DNA from: Comamonas testosteroni
GTDB taxonomy: Bacteria; Pseudomonadota; Gammaproteobacteria; Burkholderiales; Burkholderiaceae_C
NCBI RefSeq assembly: GCF_030505195.1
Contig: NZ_CP129672.1
Span: 3,258,501-3,322,500 of the forward strand
Length of the DNA stretch: 64,000 nucleotides
Direction of reading: 5' to 3'
Part shown: positions 60,309 to 64,000 of the stretch, piece by piece
Position numbering within the stretch: the stretch's first letter is position 1
How the letters are laid out: each line of letters begins with the position of its first letter
Made by a program: the position numbers and the translations under genes
The notes under the pieces: generated by a model
Seen by the model: the letters and a program-made list of their open reading frames with translations, nothing else
Told to the model about the DNA's origin: nothing
The model's database searches: none

Positions 60309-61193
60309 CTAAATCAGCTGCTCGCCGGGCAGCAACTCCTTGGCGCCAATGGTGGGCAACTGACGCAGCTGCTCATACAGAGGCGCAAAGTCGGTATCGG
60401 CCAGGTTCAGCAGATGGGGCATGTCGTCGATCACGAAATAGGTCTGCTGATAGGTGTCGATCTTGTAGAGCGTGCGCATGGTGCGCTCCAGCTGCAGCGG
60501 CAGACGATGCGGCTGAGGGCTGTTGACGCTGTACTCCAACTCACCCACGGAACTGAGAATGCCTGCGCCATAGGCGCGCACGCCGCCGCTCTCGCGGATC
60601 AGACCGAATTCCACCGTGTACCAGTACAGGCGCGACAGCATCTCGCAGGCGCCGAGCTCGGCGGCCTTGAGACCGCCCTGTCCGTAGGCCTGGATGAAAT
60701 CGGCCATGACGGGGTTGAACAGCAGCGGCACATGGCCGAAGAGGTCGTGAAAGATGTCGGGCTCGACGATGTATTCGAACTCTTCGGGCTTGCGTATCCA
60801 GTCCGTGACCGGAAATTTGCGCTGGGCCAGCAGCGAGAAGAACGGCACCTCGGGAATCAGACCCGGAACGCCGACGATCTCCCAGCCTGTGGCCTTGAAC
60901 AGTCGCTCGTTGACTTCCTCGAAGCGCGGAATGCGTTCCTTGGCGCCCAGCGAGGGCAGGGCATCGATGAAATGCTGACTGGCGCGGCCCGGCAGCAGCG
61001 CGGATTGACGCTCATAGAGGCGGTGGTAGGTGTCATGCTCGGCCTCGGTATAGGCGGCATAGTCCTGCGTGCAGGTGTAGTCGGCATGGGCACGCGTGTA
61101 GTCGCCGCGCGGCGGACGATCGGACTGGCCATAGACGACGGGGGCTGCGCCGATGCCGCCGGTCATGGCGGTGCTGTTCTGGATGCTGTTCAT
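60309..61193 (-). CDS. phhA: Phenylalanine 4-monooxygenase
   Basis: Iron- and pterin-dependent hydroxylase turning phenylalanine into tyrosine, 294 residues. Iron ligands His149 and His154 in PDIFHDLFGHVPLL and Glu195 in YWYTVEFGLI; pterin-site residues around GLIPEVPFFSLL. The ATG at 61193 has GGGAG six bases upstream. It sits downstream of a Bug receptor and hpd on the same strand, forming a phenylalanine/tyrosine catabolic group. Confidence 0.95.
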   Translation of the reverse strand: MNSIQNSTAMTGGIGAAPVVYGQSDRPPRGDYTRAHADYTCTQDYAAYTEAEHDTYHRLYERQSALLPGRASQHFIDALPSLGAKERIPRFEEVNERLFKATGWEIVGVPGLIPEVPFFSLLAQRKFPVTDWIRKPEEFEYIVEPDIFHDLFGHVPLLFNPVMADFIQAYGQGGLKAAELGACEMLSRLYWYTVEFGLIRESGGVRAYGAGILSSVGELEYSVNSPQPHRLPLQLERTMRTLYKIDTYQQTYFVIDDMPHLLNLADTDFAPLYEQLRQLPTIGAKELLPGEQLI

Positions 61194-61287
61194 AAGGCAC
61201 TCCCTGAAATGAGGGGTCGCGAAGGCTGCGGCCAGAGCTTGTGGCCGGGGCGCAGCAGGGAAAAGGAGAAGCGAGCCGGAAGCTGGC

Positions 61288-62367
61288 TCAGTGCATCTGT
61301 ATCTGGGCGCGCTTGACGAGCTGTCCGTAGCGCACATGCTCGGCCTGCACCAGACGGGCAAAGTCCTGCAGACGCAGGTCGTCGCGCACCACGCCCATGG
61401 CGTCGAAGTACTGCTGTATATCGGGCCTTTGCAGCGTCTGGGCAAAAGCGTCCGACCAGCGTTTGGCCTGGCTGTCCGCAATGCCGGCAGTGGCAAAGAT
61501 GCCGAACCAGGTGCTCAGATTCATGCCCTTGATGCTGTCGTCCAGGCTGGGCACCTCCGGCAGAGCCGGCAGCGGCGAGCGCCAGGTCACGCCAATGGCC
61601 TTGAGCCTGCCGGCGCGCAGATGGGGCAGGGCCGAGGCGATGTTGTCGAACATCAGATCGACCGTGCCCTCGAGCAGTGCCGACAGAGCCGGCCTGGCCC
61701 CGCCGAACGGCAGATGCTGCAACGGCACCTGGGTCAGCGACTGGAACCACTGGCCCGCGATATGGCCGATGCTGCCGTTGCCCGCCGAGGCATAGCGCAG
61801 GGGCTGCCGGTGCTTGGACATGAAGCGCAGCAAATCTTCGGGCGTGTAGATGCGCCACTGCATGGCCAGCTCGCTGCGCATGACCAGCACATGAGGCATG
61901 CGGGCCACGAGTATCAGCGGCTGAAAGTCGCGCAGCGGATCGTAGGGCAGTTGGGGATTGAGCCAGGGCAGGATGGCATGGGTGGCCACGGCGCCCATCA
62001 GCAGCATGGGCTCGCGCGCTCCCGCCCTGGCCACCATGGCTGCGCCCGTGGCTCCCCCCTCGCCCGCGACATTGAGCACATTGATGTTGCCCAGGGCCGT
62101 GGTTTCCTGCGACAGCTTGCGCGCTGAACGGTCCAGAGGGCCGCCCGCTGTATAGGGCACGACCAGAGAGAGCTCGTTGCGGCTGCGGCTGGAATTCGAC
62201 GGCAGGACGCTGGCATCCCTGGCCGCATGCGCGCTGCTCGCGATCAAGGTAGTCGCGGAGGCCACCGCCAGCGACAGGGCCTGGCGACGGGAAAGCACGG
62301 ACGCGTCCAGCCTCGGTGCTCTGCAGTCCTCGGGGGCTGTAGCGGGGGGCTGATGGGGGCGCGACAC
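61288..62367 (-). CDS. Bug-family receptor in the phenylalanine/tyrosine cluster
   Basis: TctC/Bug-type receptor of 359 residues, more divergent than the other four in the window (NELSLVVPYTAGGPLDRSAR, NVAGEGGATGAAMV, RYASAGNGSIGH). A twin-arginine-like segment LSRRQALSLAVASATTL sits about 26 residues in. Start is a GTG at 62367. The typical ADGYTLL signature is missing, so ligand or fold details may differ. Placed between hpd and phhA; it might bind an aromatic acid (inference). Confidence 0.85.
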   Translation of the reverse strand: MSRPHQPPATAPEDCRAPRLDASVLSRRQALSLAVASATTLIASSAHAARDASVLPSNSSRSRNELSLVVPYTAGGPLDRSARKLSQETTALGNINVLNVAGEGGATGAAMVARAGAREPMLLMGAVATHAILPWLNPQLPYDPLRDFQPLILVARMPHVLVMRSELAMQWRIYTPEDLLRFMSKHRQPLRYASAGNGSIGHIAGQWFQSLTQVPLQHLPFGGARPALSALLEGTVDLMFDNIASALPHLRAGRLKAIGVTWRSPLPALPEVPSLDDSIKGMNLSTWFGIFATAGIADSQAKRWSDAFAQTLQRPDIQQYFDAMGVVRDDLRLQDFARLVQAEHVRYGQLVKRAQIQMH

Positions 62368-62609
62368 TTGATCCTTCCGGGCGTTGAGGCTGGCCGCGCC
62401 GACTCACGCCAAGCGTGGATGCGGCAGTGCAGCATGACGGAAAGTATAGGGACGGAAAGCGATCGCCACATGGTCCATTTGACGGAGTGGTAACCATTGG
62501 TATCTTTTTGATGCAAGTCGTAGCGCCAGAGCCCAGGCCGGCCACGCGGCAAGCGAGCGCAAGTGGCAGGTGCTGGGCGGGGTGGCGCATGATCGACTCC
62601 GTAAGCGGC

Positions 62610-63731
62610 TCAGGTCTTGAGCACGCCGCGGCGCATCTGGTCGAGCTCCATGGTCTCGAACAAGGCCTTGAAATTGCCCTCGCCAAAGCCGCTATTGCCC
62701 TTGCGCTGGATGAACTCGAAGAAGATGGGGCCCAGCTGGTTTTCGCTGAAGATCTGCAGCAGCAGCTCGCCGGGCTGGCCGTCCACCAGGATATTGCGCG
62801 CCAGCAGCTCGGCAATGGGCTCCTGCAGGTCCGGGATGCGCTTGGGCAGCAGTTCGTAATAGGTCTCGCTGGTGTTCAGCAGCTTGATGCCGTTCATCTG
62901 CAGACCGTCCACGGTGTCATAGAGATTGGTCGAGCCCAGCGCGATGTGCTGTATGCCTTCGCCGTGGTACATGTCCAGATATTCCTGGATCTGGCCGGCC
63001 TTGTCGTTGCCTTCCTCGTTGATGGGAATGCGGATCTTGCCGCAGGGGCTGGTCATGGCCTTGCTCTTGACGCCTGTGGCCTGGCCTTCGATGTCGAAGT
63101 AGCGGATCTCGCGGAAGTTGAAGATGCGCTCGTAGAACTCGGCCAGCTCGGCCATGCGGCCGCGATAGACGTTGTTGGTCAGGTGGTCGATATAGGTCAG
63201 GCCCAGGCCCTCGGGGTGCAGATCGGCACCGGGCAGGGGCTCGAAGTCCACGTCGAAGAAGCTGATATTGCCCAGATCACCGTCCTTGGCGCCATTCTTG
63301 CCGCGCCATTTGTCGATGAAATAGATCAGGGAGTCGCCAATGCCCTTGATGGCGGGAATGCTCAGTTCGCCGGGGGCGGCCTGCTGGGCATAGCCCCAGG
63401 CACCCAACGAGGTGGCGCGCTCATAGGCGTACTTGGCGTCATTGACGCGCACGGCGATGGCACAGACGCTGGGGCCGTGCAGACGCGCGAAGCGCTGGGC
63501 AAAGCTGTCGGGCTCTGCATTGATGATGAAGTTGATCTCGCCCTGGCGATACAGGGTCACGTTCTTGCGGCGGTGCTTGGCGATGGCCTGAAAGCCCATG
63601 CGCTCGAACAGCTGACCCATGGCCACCGGATCGGGGGCGGCGTATTCGACGAACTCGAAGCCGTCCGTTCCCATGGGATTGTCCCAAGTCTGGAAGGTGC
63701 TGGCGTTGCTTTGGGTCAGTGGGGCGTTCAT
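62610..63731 (-). CDS. hpd: 4-hydroxyphenylpyruvate dioxygenase
   Basis: Converts 4-hydroxyphenylpyruvate to homogentisate, 373 residues. Iron ligands His183 in YIDHLTNNV, His262 in IQHIALGS and Glu339 in FFEFIQRKG; two VOC-type halves. The ATG at 63731 gives the family N-terminus; the frame reaches 63815. Divergent from an Lrp/AsnC regulator with a long perfect dyad between them. Confidence 0.95.
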   Translation of the reverse strand: MNAPLTQSNASTFQTWDNPMGTDGFEFVEYAAPDPVAMGQLFERMGFQAIAKHRRKNVTLYRQGEINFIINAEPDSFAQRFARLHGPSVCAIAVRVNDAKYAYERATSLGAWGYAQQAAPGELSIPAIKGIGDSLIYFIDKWRGKNGAKDGDLGNISFFDVDFEPLPGADLHPEGLGLTYIDHLTNNVYRGRMAELAEFYERIFNFREIRYFDIEGQATGVKSKAMTSPCGKIRIPINEEGNDKAGQIQEYLDMYHGEGIQHIALGSTNLYDTVDGLQMNGIKLLNTSETYYELLPKRIPDLQEPIAELLARNILVDGQPGELLLQIFSENQLGPIFFEFIQRKGNSGFGEGNFKALFETMELDQMRRGVLKT

Positions 63732-63859
63732 GGCAGAGGTCTCCATCGGGTAGGGCTGCAACACATGAAGAACAGGTGTCGACGATGGATGCACTGTAGG
63801 ATGGGGCGCGGACAAGCTTCATGCAAAAATGCCTTGGCTGCAAACAGCTTGACGCATGA

Positions 63860-63891
63860 AAATTGCATGAAAAATCGATTTCATGCAATTT
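63860..63891. promoter_or_regulatory. Long perfect dyad between hpd and the Lrp-type regulator
   Basis: AAATTGCATGAAA (63860-63872) pairs perfectly with TTTCATGCAATTT (63879-63891), spacer AATCGA. A further GCATGAA half-site lies just to the left (63854-63860). The size and AT content suit an Lrp/AsnC operator. Binding is inferred. Confidence 0.65.
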
Positions 63892-63950
63892 AAATGGTTA
63901 TCAAGGGTTAACCATTAATAAAAACTGCGCTGTTTTTATAATCTGCCGCC

Positions 63951-64000
63951 ATGAGTCCCATGCACACCATCGACAAACTGGATAAGGCGATTTTGCGCCG
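63951..64000 (+). CDS. Lrp/AsnC-family regulator, cut by window end
   Basis: The first 16 codons (MSPMHTIDKLDKAILR) match the start of the Lrp/AsnC DNA-binding domain, where IDxLDxxIL is nearly invariant. Divergent from hpd, whose transcription it probably controls in answer to tyrosine or phenylalanine. Confidence 0.75.
   Translation, partial: MSPMHTIDKLDKAILR

Noticed and set aside
62368..62609. Gene between hpd and the Bug receptor
   Set aside because: Only short frames without ribosome sites; a TATACT on the minus strand near 62442 may be a promoter for the Bug gene but has no clear -35 partner.
1..64000. CRISPR array, prophage, integrase or insertion sequence
   Set aside because: No regularly spaced repeats, transposase, integrase or phage genes seen; the only repeats are the short dispersed elements listed.

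Overview
The window is high-GC DNA, densely packed with genes on both strands, from a beta-proteobacterium of the Comamonadaceae, most likely Comamonas (C. testosteroni-like). The clues are five Bug-type periplasmic solute receptors, a DbpA helicase, the ybeZ-ybeY pair, a DUF3772 MscS channel, the phhA/hpd tyrosine route, and short low-GC palindromic repeats between genes. Genus is inferred from gene content and style, because there is no rRNA in the window.

Layout. 0-8.7 kb: a truncated PAS-PAS-GGDEF-EAL protein, a CDF metal exporter coupled to dtd, two convergent secreted M20 hydrolases, dbpA and a TauE-like exporter. 8.9-16 kb: a Bug receptor behind a hairpin that buries its ribosome site, ybeZ-ybeY with repeats between them, ruvA and ruvB separated by a surface protease and a peroxiredoxin. 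15.9-20.2 kb: a magnesium operon on the minus strand made of a 65-codon ORF, a 41-codon leader starting Met-Asp-Pro-Asp-Pro (very like enterobacterial MgtL), a 107-codon ORF, mgtA and mgtC. 20.6-22.4 kb: an alkylglycerol-monooxygenase-like hydroxylase fused to a YhhN/lysoplasmalogenase domain. 22.5-31.3 kb: a LysR-controlled operon (class III CoA-transferase, acyl-CoA dehydrogenase, nitronate monooxygenase-like flavoprotein, Bug) and a second operon (Bug, M20 amidohydrolase, phosphoribosyltransferase). The phosphoribosyltransferase is out of frame at a run of 15 C.

31-47.5 kb is mostly housekeeping: DSD1-family PLP enzyme, histidine phosphatase, DUF2501 and DUF4136 envelope proteins, ttcA-folB-SDR, MidA methyltransferase, a Bug receptor, trxC, adhP, cca, GST, queC, 5-formyl-THF cyclo-ligase and slt. 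47.6-54.4 kb has an iron flavour: a TonB-dependent receptor behind a Fur-box-like site, a decayed stretch with an orphan Fur box, a MarR regulator divergent from a siderophore-interacting protein with paired operators, an MBL hydrolase and a hemerythrin. 54.5-60 kb: two tandem tRNA-Val genes, fadD, a lipase-like hydrolase and the MscS-family channel. 60.3-64 kb: tyrosine/phenylalanine catabolism (phhA, a Bug receptor, hpd) divergent from an Lrp/AsnC regulator cut by the window end, with a 26-base perfect dyad between.

The most interesting items are the MgtL-like leader with its unknown small co-operonic ORFs, the ether-lipid fusion enzyme, the poly-C tract, two families of hairpin repeats plus a MITE-like 76-bp element present twice in opposite orientation, and the unassigned CoA-transferase/dehydrogenase/flavoprotein operon. 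Where a start codon was moved from the longest reading frame, the reason is given in the entry.
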